64,000 nucleotides of DNA from Eublepharis macularius (Eukaryota > Chordata > Lepidosauria > Squamata > Eublepharidae): contig NC_072791.1 of the NCBI RefSeq assembly GCF_028583425.1, positions 30,573,368 through 30,637,367 of the forward strand. The letters run 5' to 3'. The notes under the pieces were generated by a model. The model was given only the letters and a program-made list of their open reading frames with translations, searched no databases and was not told where the DNA came from. A program made the position numbers and the translations under genes. Each line of letters starts with the position of its first letter. The first letter of the stretch is position 1. Shown one piece after another: positions 37,244 to 48,203 of this stretch.

Positions 37244-38889
37244 GGGGGGGGCGTGGCATCGACGGAGAGGAGGAAGGACGCTTAGTGCAAGAGCTCCGTC
37301 CTCCCCCCTCCAATTCCCCTTTTAAAGATCATCACAACGAAAAGAAATGCACTAATTATGGGAAAGCAGATGTCCGAGAAAAAGAGGCACCAGGTAAAGG
37401 CATTAAAAAACTTATGAAATTTTTTTCCGAGCCGGGAAATGGCACTAGAGCCTGTGAGACAGCAGGGAGAGGAAGACAAAATGGCGGGCGCAACTAAAAC
37501 TGCCGAAATAAGCTCACCCTCCCAACAGGACAGCTTTTCCCAATTAATAAAACAAATGGAACAAAATCTGCTTGACAACATAAAAATGTTGTCACAGCAA
37601 TTTACTGCACAATTTGCTGAAATGAAAATCGAAATAAATAAAGCAACCCACAACGCTAATAAAGCGCTAGAAATAAACAACGCAACTCAGACAGAAGTTA
37701 AAGAGCTTCGGCGAATAAATACCTATCAGCAAGAAAGATTATTAAGGCTGGAAATGGCTGTAAGACAGAAGAACGTTAAATTTAGAGGATTTAAAGAAAA
37801 TATTAATGCAAATGAAGATTTGCCTAACTTTTTGGCGGCATGGCTAAAAAAGCAATTACAGTGGAATGAAGACGAAGATGAGACTATAAAAATAGAAAAT
37901 GCTTATAGAGTGGGACCAAGAAACAGCAGTAGGAACAAGTATTCCAGAGACATCATTGCTACCTTTCAAGATGGGAACATTAAGAAAAAAATTCTTGCAA
38001 CTGCTAGAGTGAGGGGAGCACTTGACTACAACGGAACCCCAATATTAACCTTCACTGATTTACCATCAGAAGTACTGAGCAAAAGACGAAAACTGAAAAG
38101 AACATCTGAGGCTTTAAGGAAAGCTCAAGTCAACTACAAATGGACTAACCTTGTTTATCTAGAAGTCGCACATCATGAACAAATTTACAGAGCCATTGAT
38201 CAAGAGTCTGGAGAAGCACTTCTTAGAGCCGTTGGAATTGACCCCGCAATAGAAATGGAGAGGAACACTCAGAAAAGAAGAATGTTATCTGCCTTATCTC
38301 CCATTAAGAACAGCAAAATACCAGTTGGTTTGAATTAGAGGATTGTTCTCCTTAAGCAGGGCATAGTTCTTCACGTTGTGATGTTAATAAGTAAAACAGT
38401 TAATGAAGACACCATAGGGGATTGGGGGATGGGGGGATAGGGGGTAATTGCACTTAGCCCTCACTGTCTTTTCCTATACTTGGGTTTGGTATTTTATACC
38501 AATGGCCTGTTAGGTTTTACCTACAAGCCACCATGTTAGGATTGTTTGGGGAAGGGTAAAAGGGGAAGGGGGTGAGGTGGGAGGGAAGAGAAAGTCAGAA
38601 GAATTTATAGTTGATAACTATCTTAAGGGGGAAAAGAGGGGGGAGGGGGAGGGAAGAAAGATTTGGCCGGGTATGCTGTACTGATTCAGTGATAGTTACT
38701 TATTATAGCATTTTTTCTAGCAATTTTTCAAGCATAAGTTTGTGACTACAGTTAACCTTTTGTGTAAATTTCAGACTACCTATCTTATATTGTACATCAC
38801 AAAAGTCTTATTAAGAATATTTCAAAGCTTTGTAACTATCTTGTATTGTAAGCATTATTAATATTAATTTTAAAAAGGTATATAAAAAA
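37244..38889 (+). mobile_element. HAL1-like L1 element: ORF1 only, nested in the LTR
   Basis: It starts with a G-run and GCGTGGCATCGACGGAGAGG (5' UTR), holds one ORF1, then about 550 bases of G-rich 3' UTR and an A-rich end. It is flanked by the 16-bp duplication AAGAATGACTCATGAG (37228-37243 and 38890-38905). No ORF2 trace lies between ORF1 and the tail. In this copy ORF1 has a stop near its start (TGA at about 37414) where C reads AGA. Confidence 0.85.
37439..38338 (+). CDS. L1 ORF1p-like protein, B copy (N-terminus affected)
   Basis: This 299-aa frame matches residues 28-326 of the longer C-copy ORF. It has a coiled-coil region (SQLIKQMEQNLLDNIKMLSQ through about residue 100), an RRM-like block starting KNVKFRGFKENINANEDLPN and a basic C-terminal domain with RDIIATFQDGNIKKKIL. 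These are the parts of L1 ORF1p, an RNA-binding trimer. Confidence 0.8.
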   Translation: MALEPVRQQGEEDKMAGATKTAEISSPSQQDSFSQLIKQMEQNLLDNIKMLSQQFTAQFAEMKIEINKATHNANKALEINNATQTEVKELRRINTYQQERLLRLEMAVRQKNVKFRGFKENINANEDLPNFLAAWLKKQLQWNEDEDETIKIENAYRVGPRNSSRNKYSRDIIATFQDGNIKKKILATARVRGALDYNGTPILTFTDLPSEVLSKRRKLKRTSEALRKAQVNYKWTNLVYLEVAHHEQIYRAIDQESGEALLRAVGIDPAIEMERNTQKRRMLSALSPIKNSKIPVGLN

Positions 38890-39139
38890 AAGAATGACTC
38901 ATGAGAAGAAAGTGGTTACTTTTCACACTCCCAAGCCCAGCCTCCCCCCTGAGTTTGCATAGCAAAGCTTCTCAGAGGAACGTAGAGCTGGCCAAGGTCG
39001 AGCAGACAGATAAGAAGATTTCCTTTCCCATGGACTCGGCTCCTTGCAGGTGTTGGGGCCTAGAGGGAAAGAAGACTAAACACTACAGAGTTAAACATGG
39101 CGTTACTCAGGTTAAACAGGCTCTGACATTCTGCCCCCC

Positions 39140-41017
39140 TTAAAATCCCTCTCCCCCCGGTCTGTTAGGATATGTTTGATGGAACTGTTTAAGGAGGTGA
39201 GGAGCTTTCACATGGATAGACTCCACCCACTCCCGATATCCTTCCAAGTCCTTCCAGCGAATTAAATAAAATAGTTTGTTGCATCTGATCTTAGAGTCTA
39301 ATATTTCTTCCACTTCATAGTGAACTTGATCATTGATCATGGTTGGGATGGGAGTGGTAGGTGAGGGATGCCACTGGTCTGGTGCAGGGGCTTTATTCAA
39401 TAGACTCACATGGAACGTTGGGTACAGATTTTTTGGTAAAATAACTTCTACAGTCACTTGGTTGATTACTCTTTTAATAGGAAAAGGTCCTAAATATTTT
39501 AAAGCTAGTTTTCTGCTGGCTTGGTCTATTCGAAGGTTTTTTGTTGAGATGTATACTTTGTCTCCTGGATGTAATTCCCATTCTTTTGCACGGTGGCGGT
39601 CTGCATATTTCTTGTAATCTACTTTTGCTTTATTTAAGGCTGTTTGTATAGCTGTCAATTGATGGCTGAGGGCGGTCCACCATTGATGTAGGTCTCCCAC
39701 GGGCTGCTTTCCTTGTGGTAGCTCAAAGGGAAAAGCTTTGCCATTGTAGCCGTGCACAATTTTAAAGGGAGTTTCACCTGTTGAACTGTGGACTGCGTTG
39801 TTATATGAATATTCGGCAAAATGAAGAAACTCCACCCAGTTATCTTGTTGGAAATTAATATAACATCGAAGAATTTGCTCTAATATCTGATTAGTTTTTT
39901 CCGATTGTCCATCACTTTGTGGGTGGAATGCTGAACTGATTCCTTGCTCCATTCCTGTTGATTGGGGTAGTTCTTTCCAAAATTTGGCAATAAACTGTCC
40001 GCTGCGGTCGGATACCACCTTAGAAGGAAAAGAATGCAGTTTTACAATGTGTTTCATAAAGATTTCCGCTAGTTTCTTCACGGTGGGTATGGTTGTGCAA
40101 GGAATAAAATGAGCTTGTTTGGAGAACAGATCCACAACCACTAAAATACATGAACAACCCTTGGAGTTAGGAAGATCTGTAATAAAGTCCATAGAAATTA
40201 CTTCCCAAGGTCTACCTGGAGTTTCTAGCGGCTGTAAAAGTCCCGGTGGTTTTCCCTTCCTGGTTTTGGCGCTTATGCACGTTGGGCATGATGAAACATA
40301 TAGGGAAACATCTTTCCAAATACCCGGCCACCAAAATTGCCTTTGTATTAAATGGCGAGTTTTTAAGTAGCCGAAATGGCCCGTGGTGCGGGCATCATGA
40401 CAACGTTGTAGAACTTCTTTTCGGAGGCTAGCTGGTATGTATAATCGATCGTCTTTTACCCAGTCTCCCTCCACCGTTTGGGACAGTTTTGCTTTGGGCG
40501 CTCCCTCCCCTTCTTTCTCCACCTCACTTTTCACTTTTGCTCTCCTCCCCTTTTCTGCTGCTTGCGTCTGCGCAGTTTGGCTGCGAGTGGTAACCACTCC
40601 TCCCAGTTGGTGGGGGGTGAATACGGTGTCAATGGTTTCTTCTTTTTTACTTTGATGTTGGGGCATGCGTGAGAGAGCGTCCGCTAGGAAATTAGTTTTG
40701 CCCGGTAAAAAGTTTAAGGTGAAATTGAATTTGGAAAAGAATTCCGCCCATCTGAGCTGTTTGGCATTAAGGCGTCTAGGGCTTTTCAGAGCTTCTAAGT
40801 TTTTGTGATCCGTCCAAACCTCGAACGGGTGTCGAGCCCCCTCTAGCCAATGGCGCCATACTGTGAGAGCTACTTTCACGGCAAAGGCTTCCTTTCCCCC
40901 ATACATTCCAGTGCCATTCAGCTTCTGAAAATTTTCTAGACAGATATGCGCACGATTTGGCTTTTCCGTCCTCCCCCTTCTGTAGAAGCATGCCTCCAAT
41001 GGCTGCATCGCTGGCAT
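39140..41017 (-). pseudogene. Gypsy RNase H end, integrase and chromodomain part (fossil)
   Basis: It contains an RNase H end (WTDHKNLEALKSPRRLN), a zinc-binding HHCC region (CHDARTTGHFGYLKTRH to CPTCISAK), an integrase core (SMDFITDLPNSKG, HPQSDGQSEKTN) and a chromodomain-like end (HYEVEEILDSKIRCNKLFYL, IRWKDL). Overlaps the next part in another frame; broken. Confidence 0.85.
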
Positions 41018-42470
41018 CGACCTGCACTATGAAGGGCCGATTTTCGTCTGGGTGTTGTGGGATGGGCTCTGAAGTAAATTTGAGTTTGAGTTCATCAAAG
41101 GCTGTCTGGCAATTTTGGTCCCAGATTAATTTGGAAGTGGGTTTCTTTGCTTGATCTCCCTTCCCTTTCGTTTTTAAAAGTTCAGTTAAAGGTAAGGCTA
41201 TCCTGGCAAATCCTTCTATAAAGTCTCTGTAAAAGTTGGCAAATCCCAAGAAGTATTGTAATTGTTTGCAAGTACGGGGTGTCTGCCATTCTTGTACGGC
41301 TTTGATTTTGGCAGGATCCATTTTTAATCCTTCCCCCGAAATGCGGTAGCCCAAATAATCCAGTTCTGTTTTATGGAACTCATATTTAGAAAGTTTGATA
41401 GGGAGTTTGTGGCACATTAATGTAGTTAGTACTTCCCGTACTAACTTTACATGCTTTTCTTTTGTTTTTGAATAAATTAAAACGTCATCTAGGTAAACGA
41501 CCACTCCCTTATATAAATACTTAAGCGGTACTTCATTGATCATGGTCATGTATACTGAAGGGGCGCCAGATAAGCCGAAAGGCATGACTAAGTATTCATA
41601 TTGGCCTAAGGGTGTATTGAACGCGGTTTTCCACTCATCTCCTTCTTTAATTCTTACATGGAAGTAGGCATCTTTCAAGTCTAATTTGGAGAATATCTTA
41701 CCTTGCGCCACAACGTTGAGTGGGTCTCTGATGAGCGGGATGGGATAGGCATTGGTTGCTGACACTGCATTGATTCCTCTGAAGTTGGTGCAGAGCCTTA
41801 AGCCTCCATCCTTTTTCTTAACAAACAGTACCGGAGCCGCATGTGGACTGCTAGCCGGGCGTATAAATCCTCTCTCTAAATACTTGTCGATGAATTTTCT
41901 TAGTTCTTCTCTTTCCAGTGGGCTCATAGAATATAGTTTGCCTTTGGGTAGCTCTTCTCCTGGCAGGATCTCGATGGCGCAGTCGGTGGTGCCATCGGTG
42001 GGGGGGGGGGGGAGACTGTCAGCTTCCTCCTCACTAAACGCTTGTTTCAGGCTTCTATATTCTTTTGGGATGCGGTTCAACTCCTCTTTAGTTAGCAGTG
42101 CCACATCTAGTCGAGGGGGTTTGGTTCTTCCCCATTCTGCCTGCCAGTTATGAAGTTTGCAATTTTCATGATTGAAATCTGTTGTTCCTTTGGTCCAGTC
42201 TATATCAGGGTTATGATCCCATAACCATCGACTGCCAAGGATTAACGGGTATTTGGCCGCTTGGCTTATCACGAAGCATCTTTTTTCCCAGTGGTTTTTG
42301 ATACCCATGGGTATTGGTTCAGTTTCTAAAGTTACTGGGGACATGTTGGATCCATCCATTTGTTCAAAAATAATAGGATTTTCCAGTTCTTTAGCCCTTA
42401 GACCCAGTCCATTTACTAAGGCTGGGGCTATAATGTCTCTGGAGCATCCAGAATCAATTAATGCCTCCAC
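40776..42470 (-). pseudogene. Gypsy protease, reverse transcriptase and RNase H part (fossil)
   Basis: EALIDSGCSRDII resembles the aspartic protease active site. The reverse transcriptase shows KLDLKDAYFHVRIKEGDEWK, MPFGLSGAPSVY and VVVYLDDVLIYSK. RNase H begins with QVDASDAAIGGMLLQ. Broken fossil. Confidence 0.88.
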
Positions 42471-42984
42471 ACATATATGTGTTCCCCTTATGGGGTTCAG
42501 TAAAACAACTGGTGTAAATAAAATAGACCCTTTTCTCTCACCTCACGTGGGGAGATTTCTTTTTTGATCTGTCGGTCGGGTCTCCTTATGACAGATCCAT
42601 CTCATTTCCCGACTGGGGGCTGGGTACATCTTCTTCCTCCCCGGTGGGTTGCACGTCAAGCTCCATCAGCACTTCCTCTGCTTCCAAGCCTTTCTCGGGC
42701 TGGTTGCACTTCAGTATTCCTCTTCCCCGGCTTGCTCTTGGGGCTGGAATGGGTCGCACCGGAGTGGGGGCTGTTTGCGCTGGTAGGCGGGCTGGGCACT
42801 GCGCTGCAAAGTGTCCACTTCGGCCACATTGGAGGCATAATCCTTGCCTCCAACGTGTATCTCTGGTCCTGCGGCTCGGGGGTCCCCCCCCTTCCTCCTT
42901 TTTGTACTATCGGCGTTCTTCTTGTCCCAATAGCCTGTTGTTCTACTAGCCATACTTGTTGTATACGGTTCTCGACCTCGCAGG

Positions 42985-44358
42985 CTAACTGGATCCAGCT
43001 GAGGAGGGTTGGCGGTCATCCTGCATCAGAGCCCGGTCCAGCAATCGGGGGTTCATGCTTCCTTTAAACATTACTATTTTTGTTCCTTCTTCACAGTGAG
43101 GGCACTTAGCTGCCAATTGTCTGAATTTCGCAGCATAGTCTCTAACTGGTTGAGTGCCCTGACGTAAAACTTGCAATTCCGTGCAGGACCGATCCTCTTC
43201 CAGAGGATCTTCATACTGTGCGTGCAACGCAGCCATAAAACTTTGTAAAGTGTCCAGCTCTGGGGCGCCAGAGTCATATAGAGTTACATACCATTTGGCT
43301 GCTTTGCCTTCCAGTCTCGATGCCAGATGATCAATTCTGCTCTCCTCATCAGGAAACAGATGCCCCCATCGATTGAAGAACTGAAGTGCTTGAACTACAA
43401 AAAATCCCAACTTCTGTGTATCTCCATCAAAAGTGGCTTCCAATTTAATCCAACCCCAAGGCAACTCCGGCTCCCTCGTTCTATCTTGTGTCGGAGGAGG
43501 TGGAGGTGGCGGGCCTTGTGGCAATCCCCTGGGTTGACCTCGCGGAACTCCCATCGGTTGAGTTCTGGGTGGGTTTCCAGGCGGTGGAGCTCTCGGAAGT
43601 GTACCTGTGGCTCTTGGAGGGACTTGTATTGGGGCCAGCTGCTGAGGTGCCCCCTGTCTAGGCGGTGGTAATGACACTTGTCTCGGAGGGGGAGGAAGCT
43701 GAGGATGTAGAGGGACGTTTTGATCCGAAGGCGGTGGTGGTGGAACAGTTTGGAGAGGTATTGGTTGATTAGGGGCCGGTAGCGTCGGTGAAGGTGTTTG
43801 TAGTACTTGCACAGCTACCTGTGTCTGTTGCCGCGGGGCGGACGCCATTCCCGTCGTTTGAACAGGCGATTGCTGCGGTAGCGGTGACGGACCTACGCTG
43901 GATCCCGGAGTGGATTGCGTGGCCACCGATATTGAAGCACCTGCAGGCACTTGTCCCTGCACCACTGCCGACGCTTGTTGAACTTGATCGGCCGCCACTC
44001 GCTCTTCCCTCTGCCCTCTCACCAACTCACCAATGAGGAAAACAGCCTGGGCTAATTCATCCTCCATCGCACCCATCCGCATTTCCATACGTCGGTAATA
44101 TTCAGCGGCTTCCTGCGTTGCTCTGTCCTCTCCTTGGTCACTGATCTCCAAGGGTTCGGACAGTTCTCTCGACCGAGGTGGAATATAGTCCGAAGGCCAT
44201 GGCCACTTCACCGTTTTTGACAGCAATTGTGTTTGTGTGATTCTCTGTTGTGAAGTGAGTTGTGTTATTTTTGTGTAGTACACTGCTTTCCTGCTCTGTG
44301 GTGCCTTCCTACTGTGTAACCTAAAGCAGTTACAGAAATAAAGTGCTTTTGACAGCAA
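42985..44358 (-). pseudogene. Gypsy gag-like part (fossil)
   Basis: A long proline-rich N-terminal region precedes a retrotransposon gag domain (FDGDTQKLGFFVVQALQFFN, RLEGKAAKWYVTLYDS, QGTQPVRDYAAKFRQLAAKC). A CCHC zinc-knuckle motif lies between it and the protease part. The first about 45 codons of the open frame come from the neighbouring repeat and are probably not gag. Part of a broken element. Confidence 0.75.
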
Positions 44359-44550
44359 TTTTTTGGGGTGATTCTTTAATGTGAAGTGAGTTGTGTTATT
44401 TTTGTGTAAGATACTGCTTCCATGCCATACTTGTTGTATACAAGTATTTGGGTCTGTGAGGGGCTAATGTGGGGATTTGGGTCTGTGTGTGGCAGCTGGG
44501 GGGGAATTGGGTTTGTGTGGGGCTGTAACGGGTGGACTTTAGGGGCTGAG
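44216..44550. repeat. Short duplicated repeat next to the Gypsy fossil
   Basis: TTTTGACAGCAATT and AAGTGAGTTGTGTTATTTTT recur about 133 bases apart (44214-44275 and 44346-44408). GGGTCTGTG and GGGTTTGTG units follow. Confidence 0.6.
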
Positions 44551-44553
44551 AGG

Positions 44554-45270
44554 ACCTACTTGGGGAGGCCATGAAATGCCCCCCCCAAGTGGGAGCAGTC
44601 TGAGCCTTGGTGGGGGGTGGGAGGAAGGGTGGGAGAAGGGCCCCAGAGGGCTGGGGGGCATTTTGCATGCAAAATGCCACCCCTGGCAAGACAAGCCTCC
44701 CCCAGCTGTCAGTGGTAGAGATGAGAGCAGAGCACCTACTTGGGGAGGCCATGAAATGGCCCCCCCAAGTGGGAGCAGGCTGAGCCTTGGTGGGGGGTGG
44801 GAGGAGGGGTGGGAGAAGGGCCCCAGAGGGTTGGGGGGCATTTTGCATGCAAAATGCCACCCCTGGCAACACAAGCCTCCCCCAGCTGTCAGTGGTAGAG
44901 ATTAGAGCACCTACTTGGGGAGGCCATGAAATGGCCCCCCCAAGTGGGAGCAGGCTGAGCCTTGGTGGGGGGTGGTAGGAGGGGTGGGAGAAGGGCCCCT
45001 GAGGGTGAGGGGGCATTTTGCATGCAAAATGCCACCCCTGGCAAAGGAAGCCTGCCTCTTAATTTTTCCCCATAGGAAATAATGAAGAAAGATGAGCAGC
45101 AGCATGCTAACAATATGCTGCTCCTTCGCTTTCTTATGGGAGGATGGGGGGACCTGCTTTGGGGGGCCATAACATGGCCCCCCAAAGTTCAATCTGTCTG
45201 AAACTTGGGTGGTTGTTAGAGAAGGGTTAGAGGAAGGTCCCCACCAATTTTGGGCTTATTCGGTGGGAAA
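44554..45270. repeat. 175-180 bp tandem repeat array
   Basis: Units start ACCTACTTGGGGAGGCCATG at 44554, 44734 and 44909; a diverged unit (ACCTGCTTTGGGGGGCCATA) starts near 45150. Each holds the self-complementary ATTTTGCATGCAAAAT and GCATTTTGCATGC. Open frames here are shadows of the repeat. Confidence 0.9.
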
Positions 45271-45304
45271 ATGCCTCCTCCAGGCGTCCTGGAAGACGGA
45301 GGCA

Positions 45305-45474
45305 TTTTCCCATAGAAAAAAGCCGAAAGAATGCCGAAAGAATGCCGAAAGAATCCCGAAAGCCGAAAGCCGAAAGAGATTCTTGTTTCGGCTTTCGGCT
45401 TTAACGATAGAGAATCTTCTTTCGGCTTTCTACTTTCGGCTATAGCCGAAAATTTTTGGCTTGCACACCCCTAC
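45305..45474. repeat. CCGAAAG-rich hairpin with hAT-like terminus
   Basis: Repeated GCCGAAAGAAT units face repeated CTTTCGGCTTT units, able to fold back. It ends in GGCTTGCACACCCCTA, whose complement TAGGGGTGTGCAAGCC looks like a hAT-type end. The array at 44554-45270 may be the interior of the same element. Confidence 0.6.
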
Positions 45475-45676
45475 TTAACACCCACTCAGAACTGTTTACA
45501 AAGCCTGTTATTATTATCCTCACAACAATCTTCCTGTGAGGTGGGTGGGGCTGAGAGAGCTCCGACAGAGCTGTGACTGACTCAAGGTCACCCAGCTGGC
45601 TTCAAGTGGAGGAATGGGGAATCAAACTCGGTACTCCAGATTAGAGTCCTGCCACTCTTAACTACTACACCAAACT
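45475..45676 (-). mobile_element. tRNA-derived SINE, truncated at the duplication edge
   Basis: Same SINE as 21856-22095 with its tail end replaced by the hAT-like hairpin sequence. Confidence 0.75.
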
Positions 45677-46445
45677 GGGTCTCCCTTTTCTGCTGCCACA
45701 CATGCACACAATACCTCCATGCGGAGCAGCAGAAATGGGGAAATGTCCCCCCTCTGTACTGAGGTGATGTGTGTCTGGCAGCACGTGGGTTGGCTGTGGA
45801 AAAGTAATGTGTAGAGTGACTGTTTATCTCCCCTACCTAATCCCTCACCACTCCTACTTCCTGGAGGGGAAGGTTTGTAGCAAGAAGCCATGTTATCATG
45901 TCAGTATGTTAATAGGGAAGCTGAGACATTTAGCCCTCCAAAAGGAGAAATCACTGTATTGTATTATTTCTTAATTTGGTCTCAACGGAGAATAGGAATC
46001 AAGCAAGCAGCTATAATTTGCATGATCTGGGGAGGTAAGGGGGAATCAGTCCCCTATGAACTATAGATCCTGTAGATTAAAGAGTATCACAGAGTTCAGC
46101 CATGGGAAAACCTCTAGCTCCACTTTTCCTCCCTCAAGTATTTCACAGTGCCAGCTCTGCTTCAGCTGTTTTCATCTCTTCATGATTCCAGTTGAATAAA
46201 TGGATCAGTCTCACCTTCCATGCTAACAGATACTCATATCTGGGACCCTGATATACATCAGACAAAAAGATCCCATTACAAAAGTTATTCAGTTTTGCAT
46301 CTGTACATGCACTCTTGACATGCAGAGGAGCCTTCCTATGTAGTTGAAAACTTTCCAGCACCACTGAACAAATTGCAGAGACAAGCTAAAAATCCAGCGA
46401 CTAATTCTATGATATCTATCCTTGATACATAGTCAATATTTGCTC
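45677..46445. other. 5' flank of serpin C, unassigned
   Basis: Matches 22096-22848; the palindromic MITE of B is missing near 46428-46432. Confidence 0.5.
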
Positions 46446-46453
46446 AGCTTAAT

Positions 46454-46497
46454 GGTTAATGAGGAATATTGACCATTTTATTTTCATGCTATATAAA
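46454..46497 (+). promoter_or_regulatory. Candidate serpin C promoter (HNF1-like half site and TATA box)
   Basis: GGTTAAT at 46454-46460 and TATATAAA at 46490-46497 have the same spacing as in B, but with no MITE upstream. Confidence 0.6.
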
Positions 46498-46520
46498 TAA
46501 TTAAGGAAGGAGTATTGTAG

Positions 46521-46556
46521 AACGAGTAGATGTGATAGGTTTCCGCAGAAGACTTT
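46521..46556 (+). other. Candidate non-coding exon 1 of serpin C
   Basis: It ends at a GACTTT|GTGAGT donor (46556/46557) and would join the acceptor at 47519. The start is approximate. Confidence 0.5.
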
Positions 46557-47519
46557 GTGAGTATGATATGCATTATTCTCTCTTTTTTTTAATTCTCTGC
46601 TTTGATCAACCAGTATTCATGTTTTCTGAAAAATACTTCACCATCTATTCCCTTTGATGATTAAAAACAAAATGACTAGCTCCATCTAAATTTAAAGCTT
46701 GATTTATTTCTAATTTAGACTAAATGTACTATTTTATTATGCACAGAGCAAAGTTTGGATGTAGAATCTCAGAGAAAGTTGGCATGGAATATAGAACTTT
46801 ATTACCAAACTGGAGGCAGTACAAAACGTGGCACAACATAGCACAGACAAGCCAAATACTATAACATGCTATCATTTAGCCAAGGCAAAGAATGGGGCTT
46901 CCTTCTGCTGCACAGAAACTCATGAGATTCTTATCCCAAAAAGTTATTTCTATCTTCAAAAAATATGGAATATCTCTTTAGCTGAATGTAGGAGTTAAGT
47001 GCCTAAAATTTGCCACATGTGGCACAATTGAAATTGCGTTAAAGACAAGAGGAGATTTAAATGGATTCTAAGTTTTGTTCATCAAGCTTGAATTTCTGAA
47101 AGAAAAGCTGAAGTTTCCTGGAGGGAAAAGCTAACTGTCTGCAAATAAGTTTCAATGATATTATTAAATAGTTTTAATCTTTGAAATATTTTATAACTTT
47201 CTTTGTTTCAAAAAACTAACCGACGAGTATATGGTAAACTATTCCGACCACATACTTTGATATTTTAAAAAGTTTTGGTAATTACAAAAAAAAATCTAAA
47301 AATTATTTTAGAGGTTTTTTAATATCCAATATCTTTTATGTGTACAGTTTTCTGAGATTTAGTCATTGTCGTGCCACCAACAATAAGAGTGCACAAGGGA
47401 TATTTAGTAATTCTTCAGATTTGAAGCACAATCCCATATACACCAGGCTGTTACAGGGGATTATGTGGGAGACGTTAACAATGGATTGATGTTCCCTAAT
47501 CTTCATTTTCTTTTATCAG
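46557..47519. other. Serpin C intron 1, unassigned
   Basis: Matches B intron 1 without the TAA-flanked MITE and about 75 bases near 47438. No other feature. Confidence 0.5.
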
Positions 47520-48203
47520 GACATTCTCTCATTCCAATGAAGTTCTCCCTCTGCCTCTGCTTACTACTAATTGGTCTTCAAGTCCACTGTCATCATGTCC
47601 CAGGACATAGCGATGAACAGGAGGGAAATGGAGAGGAACACCCACTTGAACATCAACATCACCCTTTAGCAGGACAAGAAATCGAACCCAGCAGCTATAA
47701 AAAGATAGTTGACAGCAATGCTAAATTTCTGTTCCGATTGTATAAGCACATCTCTTCAGATTCAGCAACCCAAAACATTTTCTTCTCTCCCCTGTGTATC
47801 TCCACGTGCTTTGCCATGCTGACTCTGGGTGCAAAAGATGAAACTCATCATCAGATTTTCCATGGACTTGGTTTCAACCTTTCAGACATTCAGGAGAATG
47901 AGATCCATGCAGGGTTTAATCGAATAGTCTGCACGCTTAACCAACCCAATAATGTAACACAGATGACTCTTGGGAATGCTTTGTTCATAGAAGAGTCATC
48001 GAAACCACTTCCTAAATTCCTGAATGATGTCAAAACCTTGTATGAAGCTGAAACCTTTTCAACTAGTTTCAAGAACTCCAAAGCAGCAGAATATGAGATA
48101 AATGATTATGTAAAGAACAAAACTAATGGAAAAATCAGCCATGCAGTCAACAACCTAGATCCACATACTGTAATGGTTCTTCTAAACTATATCTTCTTCA
48201 AAG
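47520..48203 (+). CDS. Serpin C exon 2
   Basis: Acceptor TTTTATCAG ends at 47519, ATG at 47537, donor CAAAG|GTAAAA at 48203/48204. It carries Lys63, Ser73 and Cys132 in place of the B residues, and one synonymous difference. Confidence 0.9.

Larger units (their letters stand above)
21893..39128 (+). repeat. Tandem segmental duplication, copy 1 (serpin B unit)
   Basis: It pairs with 45475-62274 across all serpin B introns, exons and flanks, with scattered substitutions and a few clean indels. The indels are mostly mobile elements present in only one copy: 22849-22936, 23229-23316 and 28320-28538 are here but not in copy 2. Confidence 0.9.
37070..39128 (-). mobile_element. LTR of a Ty3/Gypsy fossil, carrying a nested L1-type element
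   Basis: The ends are TGTCAGACTATG and GCTCTGACA. Without the L1-type insert (37244-38889 plus one target copy) it is about 400 bp. On the minus strand it is the 3' LTR: the purine tract AAGGGGGGCAGAA lies directly before it at 39129-39141. CATTT precedes it at 37065. Confidence 0.85.
39129..44215 (-). mobile_element. Ty3/Gypsy chromovirus-like fossil, internal region
   Basis: On the minus strand the order is gag, zinc knuckle, protease, reverse transcriptase, RNase H, integrase and a chromodomain-like end, which is Ty3/Gypsy order. The frame is broken in about three places, so it is a fossil. The 3' LTR is at 37070-39128. No matching second LTR was found at the other end, where a satellite-like stretch begins near 44215. 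It lies only in the B unit. Its age is between the split of the third unit copy and the B/C duplication or shortly after. Confidence 0.85.

Noticed and set aside
42253-43067. Plus-strand open frames across the Gypsy element
   Set aside because: They are shadows of the minus-strand gag and pol frames.
44396-45192. Long overlapping open frames on both strands
   Set aside because: They arise from the 175-180 bp tandem repeat being open in several frames; the peptides repeat with the DNA unit.
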